Positions 22,387-33,818 of a stretch of DNA of 64,000 nucleotides are shown here, piece after piece. Made by a program: the position numbers and the translations under genes. The notes beneath the pieces are model-generated. The model saw nothing but the letters and a program-made list of their open reading frames with translations, had not been told where the DNA came from and made no database searches. The DNA is taken from positions 24,466,201-24,530,200 of the forward strand of contig NC_069136.1 in assembly GCF_026914265.1 (NCBI RefSeq), written 5' to 3'. This stretch comes from Mya arenaria (lineage: Eukaryota; Mollusca; Bivalvia; Myida; Myidae). Within the stretch, counting starts at the first letter, position 1. Each line of letters begins with the position of its first letter.

Positions 22387-24600
22387 TGCTGATGGTCAAT
22401 TTGGGAATGTGTTACCCCAGTCAACAGGCATGTTTAATTTTATGCTTTGCTAGGCTTTGTTGTAATGCAAACATCTTCATTTCAATCTGTAAACTACATG
22501 TTTTTCTAATTGCAGTTACTGTTTGGGAAATTTTAAGTGAAGTCAACAACGATCTACCAGGCTGCAAGTTTCATCTCTTCCAAACGATGTCATAGCTTTC
22601 CAGGTTGGTGTGCATTGTTTGATTGACTGATTGATTAAGTGTGTGTTTGTGTAAGTGATTTAGTGAGAGTTTGTACTCAATGACTGTTGGAGTGTGAAGG
22701 TGTGTGATTCTGTGCATGCAACTTCACATATTCTCTGCTTTGGTCAGCGTGAAAGACCACCATCAGACATTCTTCAATGAATGTGACAGAGTTTAAGACC
22801 ATTTCTCATTTTCCTTTGTTACTTTGATGTTGTGTGATTAAACAATCTCTGCCGTGTTACTTAACATGTTACACTTTGAATTTGGGACTAAATAATCAAG
22901 CTAGAGCTTGGCATATTCTCTTACAAATTACTTCTACCACATGTCTTTCCTCAGAAGTATTTAACAGCTTACTGGTAGTTTTTGTGATTTTGAGATCTTT
23001 ATGAGTCTACTGTCAAGTAACTTAATGCTCTGGGTGTGCCCGGTAATAGTTGTAACTTTTTACTGAACATACATTTCTAGTAAGTTGCTCATTTGCTGTG
23101 GTTTTGACGCAACAACTCGCTGACAGATATATATATTAAATATGTTAAATATGCATTTTTGTCAGTCTGCTGTATTGGACACCTCACAATGTTTGTGTGG
23201 AACTGTCATTAAACAATAAACTGCCTGTGCACAGAGGCGTAATTCTAGTATAGCTTATATAAGTGCATTGGCTTTTCTCTGTCATTTTCAGATACTCCAT
23301 GTGATGACAGGATGAAAAACTGGTCGTGTAACGGGTTTTAAAAGTAGTAGTAGTAAAAGTAATGTCCGGAAGTCTTAGTCGACTATGAAGCAATGTTGTT
23401 ATAACTATTAGTTGTCCAACGCTCACTTCGAAAGTATCCAAGTAAAACAGCATACAAGTTTTAAGTGTTTTATTTGAATGTGATAATAATGAATAACAGT
23501 GGTAACAATTCCTTTTCACTAGTTTAAAATGTTCATATATTTTGTAATTTTGATAGGAAATCCTAACAGAGGTGTATCCTCGACGCTTGTCAAAACCAGA
23601 AAATAATGTTTTATCAGTATCTTTTGGTCAGTATCTACCACGTGACTGTCACAAGGCTATTAATAAGTTAATATTACATAACTTTGTCCATGCTGGACCG
23701 CCGCATTTAGAAATAAGACGTTTTAACAACAAAATGCACTTAGGGCGATATGCATTAAAGATAAATATCTAAAGCATGTACTTGTAACGTGGTGGATACG
23801 TAACGAACAAAAGAACATTGTAAAATTAATATGCAATGTACATTTGAACATTGCAAAATATATATGTATTCTTATAAAATAAAATTCAGTGACTAAAATG
23901 CTACAAGTAAATTATTGCAAATAATTGGCGTTGTAGCACATGTTTTGTGTGGGCAGAAATGCAGATTGGTACCACCAGTCACCTAAGCCACCATTACCCT
24001 GTCACAGATAAAAGGCTTATGTGGACAGTCCTTGCAGTTTACAGTATATTCTTGTTCAACGGATTAGTACAGTCTCCAAAATCTTCACAATAAAATTGAC
24101 ACAGAATTCCACTCTTGAATACCTATTTGTACAATTCCTATTAGCAGATATAAATAACATTATTGTGAAATATTGAAATTAAGTCTCGGCTGGTTCCAGT
24201 CCTATATTTATAGAAACAGCGTGCAGTATGTATTGTCTAGTTCTCAGAAAAGGACACAACTCGTTTTTCTACTGTTTCTATAAATGAACATTTGCGAGTA
24301 CCGAAACAGGTCTTGAAAACCACTGACTGATTGCTAAGGCAGAACTAAAATAGAATTATAACCATAATCTTTTTTGGGGAATAATTCCGAAAAGTGTAAC
24401 GATTACTAGTATAAAATGACCGACGTGGATACAAAATGCTATTGTATAGTAGGTGGAAGGAATTATTGGATTGTTTCAATTCAGTTCCAATCATTTAAAA
24501 CGATACTTGCTAATTAATTACACTAATTAAAGAGTTAAAACGAATTTGAGGCACAGTTCTCACTTTACGACGACAATTAGTTAAAGTTGTCCACCTCATT
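22387..24600. other. intergenic upstream of the HES gene
   Basis: No gene supported. A 66-codon + frame at 23572-23772 has no recognisable motif. From about 24099 the sequence is shared with 32713-33116 (upstream block of the HES duplication). Confidence 0.5.
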
Positions 24601-24608
24601 ACTCAACA

Positions 24609-24635
24609 CACGTGTCAATTAAGGATGTCCACGTG
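24609..24635 (+). promoter_or_regulatory. paired CACGTG E-boxes upstream of HES
   Basis: CACGTG at 24609-24614 and 24630-24635, start to start 21 bp, i.e. two helical turns on the same face. HES proteins bind CACGTG/CACGCG-type sites, so self-repression is possible; this is an inference from motif and position. Confidence 0.5.
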
Positions 24636-24681
24636 AAGTGATAATTATAATCTCGTGACAATTGACGCAAGTAATTCGTGC

Positions 24682-24697
24682 TATATATTCATGGGAA
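24682..24697 (+). promoter_or_regulatory. TATA-like box and Su(H)/RBPJ-like site
   Basis: TATATAT (24682-24688) lies about 140 bases before the ATG. CATGGGAA (24690-24697) fits the RBPJ consensus YRTGDGAD. Notch-driven HES promoters commonly hold such sites, but a single match is weak evidence. Confidence 0.35.
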
Positions 24698-24826
24698 TTT
24701 GTTCAAACATCAAACATAAATGCTTAAGCTTCGATATCACAACTCAACAGGAGTTCACCCTGTATTCCAATAAATATTTTATTTCGCAAAAGAGCAGCTT
24801 CTTAATTATTAAAATACATATATAAA

Positions 24827-26544
24827 ATGGCTGATATGCGAAATTCTCCTCGAGAGGTTGCTTCGTATCTGAGAAAGGTTGGTGTTTTATTATATGTACA
24901 ATAAATGTTATGTTTTTTTGTTGTTGTTTTTTTGTTTACCTGACACGTGAATGTTTACTAGATTTATTTATATATACATATCATCATAGTCTTGCTGAAT
25001 GTTATTTGTATATTTCATGATATATGTTTGTTGACAAAGTATTATGTACACGTCGTAATAAATATTTCTGGCTGTTATGAGGATTTGTTTGTTTTCAAAA
25101 ATGAAAAACAACAACAACAGAACTGCATAATTTCATTTATATCAATATAAAGCAGAATAGCATCGTATTTGTTTATTACCTTTATTAACCTAAACATATT
25201 CTTGCAGATGATATCATGATGTTTGCTAACGATTTTTTTTGTGAATCTAAACAAGCTAACGATTTTTAATAACTTTAGAAACTAATCTGAATAAACATAT
25301 TTCAGTATTAATAAGTAGCAAATTTTGTAACCCTTGCAGGTACGCAAGCCTCTAGTTGAGCGTCAACGCCGCGAGAGGATGAACGCGAGTATTGACCGCC
25401 TCAAGCTCCTTATCGCGGACACCATCCGAGAACAGGTACGCCGTGGCATAACGGTTCTAAAAAGCATATGCGATTCTGTCAAATGTTATATACAATTACA
25501 TCTTATGTTTAACAGTTTCTGTTACAAATCACATGTTCTTAAATGTAGCTTCCTATATTTCAAACCTTTGAAAAGACATGGAATCGGACTTAGTCAGCCA
25601 AATGGCACAGTATACGTCCGTCTCGCAAGCCATGCCAACTGGGCACTAGATCATCATAAATATTCATATGGAGATTAACCAAACATGGACAATAATGCTG
25701 TCTGTGAGAAATAGGATGTACTATAGTAAAACCTAAATAAATCATACATCACAGAATTTTAACATTTTATATATAGAACAAAATAGTGAGGTTATTCTGT
25801 GGTTTCTATTATTACATGTTTGCATCAGTAAATCTAACGCCACATTTGGTTTGCTATCTTCAGGTGTCATCAATGACGCGTGTGGACAAGGCGGACATTT
25901 TGGAGCTCACCGTCTTCCATCTGACACGTCTACAGCAGCGGCAGCGGGCCAATCGCGTAGCCAACGACCAAACAGATGACGTTTCCTCCGCAACCTCCCA
26001 CCTGACAGGCTACAGGGATTGCGCACGGGAGGCTGTCACCTACCTGTCTGCGGGCAGTAATTGTAGCCCGGAAGTGGCGACCAGCGTCACTGCACATTTA
26101 AGGAGCGCCTATGTGGAGAAGCTGAATAGCAACAAGGCTGCTGAAGAACGTCTTCAAGAAGTTGACTATCGGACTCCCAGGATCGAGAATCGGGTGCCCT
26201 TCACCTATAGTCATGCACGCCAGAACCCACAGGCCGTTTTCATGTCAACGCCGAGAATATCAAACGAAGTTCTGAGTGTATTGACGAGTCAAATTCCAAC
26301 AACCTCTTCGAGAACTCTAGAATGTTCGCCGATCTTGCGGATGACGAAAGGCCATGATGACATCATCATTCATAATTCCAGTACCTCCAGTTTGAGTTTC
26401 CTGAACAGTGATTCAGGATTTGATAGTTTTGACGTTTCCACTGACATTCAATCTTTGGGGTCAGATCGCTGTGTTTCATTTGACCGAAGTGATGACGACG
26501 AAGTTGGTCAAGTGACCAAAGACAATGTATGGCGCCCGTGGTAG
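24827..26544 (+). CDS. Hairy/E(spl)-type (HES) bHLH-Orange transcriptional repressor
   Basis: Three exons, 24827-24877, 25340-25435 and 25864-26544, all phase 0, give 275 residues. The basic region KPLVERQRRERMN (residues 20-32) keeps the proline that marks this family. Helix 1 is RLKLLIADTI, then the loop SSMTRVDKADILE and helix 2 LTVFHLTRLQQ. An Orange domain follows (GYRDCAREAVTYLSAG, about residues 95-135). The C-terminus is WRPW plus stop, the Groucho/TLE-recruiting motif. Such proteins repress neural and other fate genes under Notch control in the nucleus. The intron after IREQ falls in the HLH loop, a position used by vertebrate HES genes. The ATG was chosen as the only upstream methionine with a good donor (AAG/GTTGGT) in frame with the basic region. 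AATAAA is at 26703. A damaged second copy is at 33117-33818. Family certain; exact orthology within HES/E(spl) not assignable. Confidence 0.95.
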
Positions 26545-26702
26545 AATGTTAAGTTGTATATACATTAATGTATGCATATGCTGTTACTGGATTTTGTTAA
26601 GAATTGTTATTGTAGTATAAATGAAGTATGAAAAAGGGAGCATGGCTTCTGCATTATAGGCATTACTTAATATATTCATGTTCATGATTGGCAGGCGTAA
26701 CA

Positions 26703-26708
26703 AATAAA
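26703..26708 (+). promoter_or_regulatory. polyadenylation signal of HES
   Basis: AATAAA 159 bases after the stop codon. The duplicate block loses similarity at this point, so the pseudogene copy lacks it. Confidence 0.6.
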
Positions 26709-29429
26709 TGAACCTTGCGAAATTGATTTCCTTTTGAGTCGTAGGCCCTTTTTGTGAGCAGGTTTAAACAGTCCTTGGTTCTAAACAAGTCAGACATTTT
26801 GCAAATATTATATAAGATTAGGACTAGGGAGTTAGCAAAAGCCTTTTTTGCGTTATACTTTGCTAGGATTGGTTAAGCGAGTATGTCCGTAAGCTATCAA
26901 CTTCTAAACGGGTTTTTAATAACTAACTTTATCGTGCATACAATTCAAACTTTTGCATGAAATATATGGACCAAGTACCGATATTTCTAATAAACAATAT
27001 TAAATAAAGTCCTATAAAGATCTACAATGTTAATATTACTTTTAGTAAGTCATTTAAAAAAAAAGTTTTCACAGATTAGTTTGTAAAACTATGACTATTA
27101 CCTATTATTATTGGTATGCTTAATTGCTTGGTTATATTTATAAGTTAACAGTTAATGTTGGTAAAGTTGTTTGAGACTGGGGGAATGCCCAGTCTTAAGG
27201 TATGACCACAAATGTCTAAAGTGAATGCATGGTTTCGAAAGTCGAAATAGAATATCATTATTCAGTAGAATCAGTGGTTTAAGCATGTGAATTGTTGTCA
27301 GGAAATGTTCATTTAATGAACATATGGTATCCATATAATTTTATTTGATGAGATCAACATTCGCAAATGCAAGTAGTCGAAATCGGTAATGCAAATTCCT
27401 TAACATTTCGGAAGATTAGATGCCGGATGCCATGAAATGAAATGGGGAAACCATAAAACATAAAGGCACTTAGTAAGCATTATTGAGGTGGATCAAGGTG
27501 TAAATAAGCGATAAACCGCCTGTTGAATGTTTTTGAAATGACGTATTTCGTGATGTTGCAAATCGTGACTCCATTATTTTCAAGTTATCAGCTAATAAGA
27601 AAATACTGAAATAGGTATATCGAGACAAAAAACAACAAACAAAAACATTTAACACAGCAGCCAATAAGGAAATTTATCATAATTGTTTTCATGTTTGCAG
27701 AGAAGGGGCTGTTATCTAACGTACTAGATTCATCATTGTGCCAATAAAAGAAAACAAACGGACTAAAACAGCAACAAATGTACTGGTGAACGCTGAACGA
27801 GGACTGGACGTTATTATGTCGTATGCAATAACTATTATATTGAAAGAATATATATTGAAGGAAATTATATATTCACAATCAAAATTTTGTTTAAAACACG
27901 TGACGTTCAGCGTTTAAACAATTGTATTGATGAATGCTGAACAAGGATTGGACGTGGCTCTTTTTTATGCAATACCCCAATATGTAATATTGAAAGAATA
28001 TCCATTAAAATATACGTTTACATTATTAAAGTTTGGGTTGAAATCCATGTCATCAAGATCCATTGACCCCCAACGTGTATATGACCTTAAGTGGCTAATA
28101 AGACCAAAAGGAGGCGATGTGATCCCGGGACCGGGTACTGGCATGTGGGGGACATCCAGGGCTAGCACCGCCCAATCACTTCAATATTGGGGGTAAGCTT
28201 GACCAAAATTGATCGCTACCGTATAGGACTAAAACAAAATAGCTGTGGTGTGATTCATTGAATCATTCCAAACACCATGCACTACTTAATATACCTGCAA
28301 ATCGTAATCGAATGCTAATCATTTACATGTTTCAGTTAAGCTTTGTAGATGTTGTAGTCTGCGTCTGGCGTACAAAGGATCTTCAGACCGGCTATATCCG
28401 TCATTTTGATAATTTATTAGTTGCGATTTCCTAAATGCACTTTTTCGATCTACATTATTAATAAATTATTCATAAAATATGAGCTTGTCCTTGTAAGAAT
28501 AATGGCTACAAACAAAATGATTGCAATAGGCTTCGTATATTTCACTATTTATGAAAATACATCAAATCATGTCTGTCTCACAGACGGTAATTTATAGATT
28601 TAATATTGCTACTTTTCTCTGCTTTATAACATTATCACTTTAATACCTGGGTGCTGTTTCAATAAAGAGCTTAGCAGATTATTGTCATAAATTAGAATAA
28701 TGTTTGAGTCATATATTTGCTATATATTTGTGCACATTAACATAAGCCACTATCACAAGAATATAAAGTTGTTATCAACTTTGTGACATGTGTGACGATT
28801 ATACAGATTTAAGATTATCGATGTAACAACCATCGGCGTAATCGTCGTAGTGCCAAACGTGTAACCTACGCCATGACTCAAAACAGATCAAGATATCGAA
28901 GTGAAACTTGGTACACACGTTTCGAGAAATAATACGCAATAGTAAAGAACGGTCCTAAACTGGCTTTGATAATTATAATCGTTTAAGGACAGATGAGCGT
29001 TGTCGCTCGGTCCAAGGCGCTCTTCATATATTAGTACAACCATAGTATACACTATATTCTCGACAAAACCACAGTAAAAAGTAAGAGCCCCACAAGCGGG
29101 TGCCAAGTATTTTTAAGCTTATGATTGTCTACTTTCCTCACATTAATTAAGAAAAATACGACACGTTTTTCTCTGTACGACTGTACACCGTGTGTCAGCA
29201 GCACACAAGCTTTCTTCCTTAGTAACAAGTGGAGTAGTATTTCCTGGAACAAATAAAATGTGCGTTTTTAGATTATTAACAGGCGTTTGATCCTTTGAAT
29301 CGTAAGTCATGGACACACCATTGCCATTGTTATAATCATCGGAAACTTACATTGTTGTGAAAAACTGTCAATTACACTTACGGATACAGGGTCCGTCAAC
29401 CCAAAGATTATCCAAGTGAACTTTTCATT

Positions 29430-29798
29430 TTAAGTTGCACTCTTACAGATTTACCGTTTTGACAATTTTTATTTTATTTTTTGCCTTGGAATGAACCAAT
29501 TTTTGCGTAAATATCTGTAAACCAGTGATATAAGACTGCTGACAAAAGATCAGATCGCAGAATTTCATCTTTCCGTTCGAAAATTAATGTTTTATGGCTA
29601 AAAGCGTTACTAACGGTTAAAGAAAAATGCATAAAACATCAATTTTTGAACTTTAATATGAAAAAGCTGCGATCTTATTTTTGTCAGCAGTCTTATATCA
29701 CTAGTTTCCATGCATTTTCGCATATTTTGGCTTGTTCCAAGACAAAAAAATAATATAAAAAATATCAAAACGTTCAATCTGTGAGAGTGCAGCTTTAA
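29430..29798. mobile_element. MITE, family B (TTAA-flanked)
   Basis: Bounded by TTAA on both sides, with ends GTTGCACTCTTACAGAT and ATCTGTGAGAGTGCAGCT. Internal inverted blocks (ATATAAGACTGCTGACAAAA against TTTTTGTCAGCAGTCTTATAT) make it a long imperfect hairpin. TTAA target duplications are typical of piggyBac-type elements. A related copy is at 41275-41601. Confidence 0.85.
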
Positions 29799-30207
29799 CA
29801 TGGTGGAAAATGATATATGAAGGGAATACATTTTTAAAACTAAATTAGCCAAATAAAATAAAATAAATATATAATCTTTAAAACTCAAATAACATGTTTA
29901 GAATTTGTATATGTCGGTTCCTTTTTAAGGAGGCACTTCATTAATAGCACCCTAGCGCGTTTCTCTAAACGTACTATCAGGTTTGTCCTTATATCATAAA
30001 CTCTTACAATCAATACAGTGAATGAAATGATCTAGCTCCGCAGCAAATGGTGCCTCAAACTTCTGTGGGAAATAGTTAAAGAGACACCGAGTGGAACAAC
30101 CACTTTCCCCGTCTAAAACTGTAGAACTATCCCGTGGGTTCTCTATCAGTGCCACACCGCCTGTGCCGAATGCCTAAAATTTGGAACAGGTGATTCATTT
30201 TAACGGC
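29799..30207. other. intergenic, nothing recognised
   Basis: Ordinary AT-rich sequence between the MITE and the tRNA gene. Confidence 0.45.
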
Positions 30208-30216
30208 AAAAAAAAA
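30208..30216 (-). terminator. RNA polymerase III T-run terminator
   Basis: Nine Ts on the minus strand begin four bases after the tRNA-Ser 3' end. Confidence 0.85.
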
Positions 30217-30220
30217 CTGC

Positions 30221-30301
30221 GTTGTCGGCAGGATTCGAACCTGCGCGGGAAGATCCCAATGGATTTCTAGTCCATCGCCTTAACCACTCGGCCACGACAA
30301 C
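30221..30301 (-). tRNA. tRNA-Ser (anticodon AGA)
   Basis: 81 nt, no intron, no encoded CCA. The acceptor stem GTTGTCG/CGACAAC pairs perfectly. The A box is TGGCCGAGTGG in a GTTAAGGC D loop. The anticodon arm GGACTAGAAATCC has anticodon AGA, a long variable arm follows as in all serine tRNAs, and the B box is GGTTCGAATCC. A T-run follows, so it looks functional. Confidence 0.97.
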
Positions 30302-30765
30302 TGCTCATATAACAAATTCACTGTCCTCATCATCATGAGAAACGCACCTTTGATGACATAAAGTGTTGACATGACGATATATTTCGGTAACATATCAGTT
30401 CTGATAGTTTAGTTTCAAAATAATATGTATCCACTAGCGGATTCATTGAGGGGGCGCACCCGGCACGCGCCCCCGGCGTGCGCCCCCCCCCCCTAAAATC
30501 GTCCAAGTTTACTTTTAATATCATTATTGGAGAAGAAAAGTAATAAAATAAGCCCAAAATGCACCGGGCAAGAAATTGATAAAAATTCCCCCACCCCCTG
30601 ACAACACATTAAACGAAAATAAATTTCGTTTCTGAGGGAGGGCTGCAACTCAAAAGGGAACGCCCCTAAGTTACGCCCCCTCTAACGTCGAATCCTGATC
30701 GGCCCTGGTATCTACTTAATTTTAAACGTCTTAATTCAACATTTAATGGTCATATGTGTATAATA
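30302..30765. other. intergenic, with C-runs
   Basis: Contains a GGGGGCGCACCC/GCGCCCCCGGCGTGCGCCCCC patch (30450-30492) resembling the tail of a dispersed repeat. No gene. Confidence 0.4.
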
Positions 30766-30918
30766 ATATTACGATCGAGAATACGTGAACTGCTGCAGGA
30801 GGTTTGCGAAACAGTACGTAAACGTGAACTTGACAATCGTAACAACTCGGCCATCTCCGGCAAGCTTCGAGATAGACAAATTCCTGTTGGATACTGGCCG
30901 AGGTGTTCCGATTGGTGA
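30766..30918 (+). other. coding-like segment of unknown identity
   Basis: A 50-codon stretch ending in TGA, richer in G and C than its flanks. It reads LRSRIRELLQEVCETVRKR, then ELDNRNNSAISG, then RQIPVGYWPRCSDW. A tribasic RKR precedes the last 29 residues, as in a peptide-hormone precursor, and two Cys are present. No AG acceptor fits cleanly at the left edge and I do not recognise the family. It could be the last exon of a gene or a relic. The minus strand is also open across it. Confidence 0.25.
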
Positions 30919-31378
30919 ACTTGAGTATAATTCATTTTCTGTGCATTATGTCATCCAGGATGTGTATACGTTTTTGATATGAAAACCAATATATGATTTG
31001 TGTACAGATAAACAAAATATTAGCCTTTATAAGTATTTTTTTTTAATTGATAGGCACAAACTCTCGCGTTAAAAAAGGGGCCATTTTCGCCTATATGATT
31101 ATTTGTACATAAATCATGTGCTTTTTTGTTTTAATCATTGACGTAAATTGTGTTAAACATGATTATCCATTAAAATAATAATTAAACAATAAAAGCATAA
31201 ATCTTTATTATGAGCATTTAAGTGAAGATTTGTAATCGACATTTAATAAAAATGTTACATTTTTATAGGTTGATATTTTTATCTGTGCCTTAATCATATA
31301 CTTTTTGTGTTTGTCATTAAAGACAAATAAGTTACACATGAAAATGATTTAAAAAAAATGCATCCACATTTAAATCCA
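30919..31378. other. intergenic, nothing recognised
   Basis: Very AT-rich sequence up to the minisatellite. Confidence 0.45.
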
Positions 31379-31936
31379 ACTTCATCTTGTACCTACACAT
31401 ATAAATAGTCGTACACGCCATCTTGTACCTACACGTATAAATAGTCGTACACGCCAACTTCATCTTGTACCTACACATATAAATAGTCGTACACGCCATC
31501 TTGTACCTACACATATAAATAGTCGTACACGCCAACTTCATCTTGTACCTACACGTATAAATAGTCGTACACGCCAACTTCATCTTGTACCTACACATAT
31601 AAATAGTCGTATACTCCAACTTCATCTTGTACCTACACGTATAAATAGTCGTATACGCCATCTTGTACCTACACGTATAAATAGTCGTACACGCCAACTT
31701 CATCTTGTACCTAAACATATAAATAGTCGTATACGCCAACTTCATCTTGTACCCTCACGTATAAATAGTCGTATACGCTAATTTCATCTTGTACCCTCAC
31801 GTATTAATAGTCGTACACGCCAACTCCATCTTGTACCTACACATATAAATAGTCGTTAACGCCATCTTGTACCTACACGTATAAATAGTCGTATACGCCA
31901 TCTTGTACCTACACGTATAAATAGTCGTTAACGCCA
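31379..31936. repeat. 36/42-bp minisatellite with TATAAATAG in each unit
   Basis: About 14-15 units alternate between 36 bp (CATCTTGTACCTACACGTAT then AAATAGTCGTACACGC) and 42 bp (with an added CAACTT). Because 36 and 42 are both multiples of three, the minus strand stays open for 137 codons with period 12 or 14 residues. I regard that frame as a by-product. Every unit carries TATAAATAG on the plus strand. Confidence 0.93.
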
Positions 31937-32712
31937 GCAGACATCAGGGGCAATGATTACGAACAGTCTCAAGTCTGAATTAAGACGCAAGACTCAATAT
32001 GACAAAACTTCATTTCAATGTTATTTTCCTTCTATCAAAGCATTGATGGTGAAATTAGCTGAACTAAATTGCTATTGGAATGTTTTACTATCATTTACAT
32101 AATTTTTTTGTAAAAGAAATGGAAGAAATGATTGATTTTTGTTCCTTCACAAAATGCTTTTCTGAGTTTGAGTTAAGACTTGGACTTGAGGCTGTTCGAA
32201 ATCATGGACCCAGACCTGCTATAATACAAACAACGGACCACATGGCTATTTCGCTTAAATTTAAAATACCTAATACACGTGGTCTTGGCTATTGGGAATT
32301 GGAGTCCCTTTTCGAAAAAAAAGCCAAAATTAAAAATATTCTTAATCAGTAAATTCAAACAAATGTTTACCCCAAGCAAAATAGGAATTTCGTAAAGCGA
32401 AATAAAAGAGCAATCAAACAATTCAATTTTGCAAACGACTTCCAAGAAAAGGAACATTCTATTTTACGAAGATAACGATAAAGCTCCGCGTGAAGAAACT
32501 AGCCTGCAGTGAGATATTTTATCTAAGATTTATACCACTATTTTAATTATGTTACTATTCACTATGTTTCGAACTTAACACTCTATAAACCAAAACCATT
32601 CGTAAAGTGAACATGCTTTGTATTCATTACCTTGTGGAATGGTTTAAACTTATATATTCCTTATAAGATCCATTCATTTTACGTGCTATTTCCTTATGTC
32701 TTGCAGTTTGTA
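31937..32712. other. intergenic, nothing recognised
   Basis: AT-rich. Short frames at 32080-32352 (+) and 32173-32457 (-) overlap each other and resemble nothing. Confidence 0.45.
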
Positions 32713-33116
32713 ATTCTTGAATACCTGTTTGTACAATTCGCAGTTAAATAACAAAATTGTGAAATATCTGGGACCAATAATCCTACTCCCAGAAAATATT
32801 GAAATTAAGTCTCGGCTGGTTTCAATCCTATATCACCAGACACAACATAGTTTGGTATGTATTTTCCAGTTCCCAGAGTGAAAAACACAACTCGTATTTC
32901 TATTAGATCTTCTTCTATAAATGAATATTTTCGAGTACCGAAGCAGGTCTTTTAAACCACTGACTGACTGCTAAGACAGAACTATGGTAGAATTATAACC
33001 ATAATCTTTTTGGGGGAATAATTCCGAAAACGATTACTAGTATTAAATGACCGACGTGGATACAAAATACTAATGTATAATAGGTGGAAGGAAGTTTTGG
33101 ATTGTTTCAATTCAGG

Positions 33117-33818
33117 GCGCTTCCTCCGCAACCTCACACCAGATCGGCTACCGGGATTGCGCACGGGAGGGAGTCACCTACCTGTCTGCGAACAGTTATT
33201 GTAGTCCGGAAGTGGCGACCAGCGTCAGTGCACATTTGAGGAGCGCCTATATGCAGAAGATAAATAGCAACAAGGCTGCTGAAGAACGCCTTTAAGAAGT
33301 TGACTATCGGACTCCCAAGATCGAGAATCGGGTGTCCTTTACCAATAGTCATGCATGTCAGAACCCACAGGCCGTTTCCATGTCAACGCCAAGAAGATCA
33401 AACAAAGTTCTGAGTGGACTGACAAGACAAATTCCAACAGCCTCTTCGATAACTCTAGAATATTCGCCGATCTTACGGATGACGAAAGGCCATGATGAAG
33501 TCATCATTCATAATTCCAGTACTTCCAATTTGAGTTTCCTGAACAGTGATTCAGGATTTGCTAGTTTTGACGTTTCCACTGACATTTAATCTTTGGGGTC
33601 ATATATATATATATTTCCATTCTTGAATACCTATTTGTACAATTCCTATTAGCAGATATAAATAACAACATTGTGAAATATTGAAATAAAGTCTCCACTG
33701 ACATTACGTTTCCACTGACATTCAATCTTTGGGGTCAGATCGCTGTGTTTCAGTTGACCGAAGTGGTGACGAAGAAGTTGGTCAATTGTCCAAAGACAAT
33801 ATATGGCGCCCGTGGTAG
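33117..33818 (+). pseudogene. HES second copy, 5'-deleted and disrupted
   Basis: Begins at SSATSH of exon 3, keeps the Orange domain (GYRDCAREGVTYLSA) and ends in the WRPW codons and TAG at 33816-33818. It has no promoter, no exons 1-2 and no bHLH. Stop codons stand at 33293-33295 (a CAA to TAA change after ERL) and 33587-33589. About 130 extra bases interrupt the frame at 33597-33725. Many of the remaining differences from the intact gene are amino-acid changing, as expected for a released copy. Confidence 0.9.
33615..33696 (+). repeat. templated insertion of HES upstream sequence
   Basis: This stretch, from TTCCATTCTTGAATACC to AAGTCTCC, copies 24107-24187 (or its block-2 relative near 32713), a region about 2 kb upstream of the site in the intact gene. 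It is preceded by (AT)n and followed by a repeated CCACTGACATT. Confidence 0.8.

Larger units (their letters stand above)
24099..29095 (+). repeat. HES-containing duplication block 1
   Basis: Matches 32713-36845 in the same orientation with visible divergence (point changes and small indels), so it is much older than the 4.6-kb duplication. The copy at 32.7 kb lacks the stretch 24486-25982 (promoter, exons 1-2 and the start of exon 3). The stretch 26700-26915 does not align with its counterpart. Apart from the HES gene no other gene is supported in this block. Confidence 0.85.

Noticed and set aside
31332-31745. 137-codon minus-strand frame of repeated 12/14-residue units
   Set aside because: Explained by minisatellite units divisible by three; no start context or homologous protein. 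Kept only as an observation.
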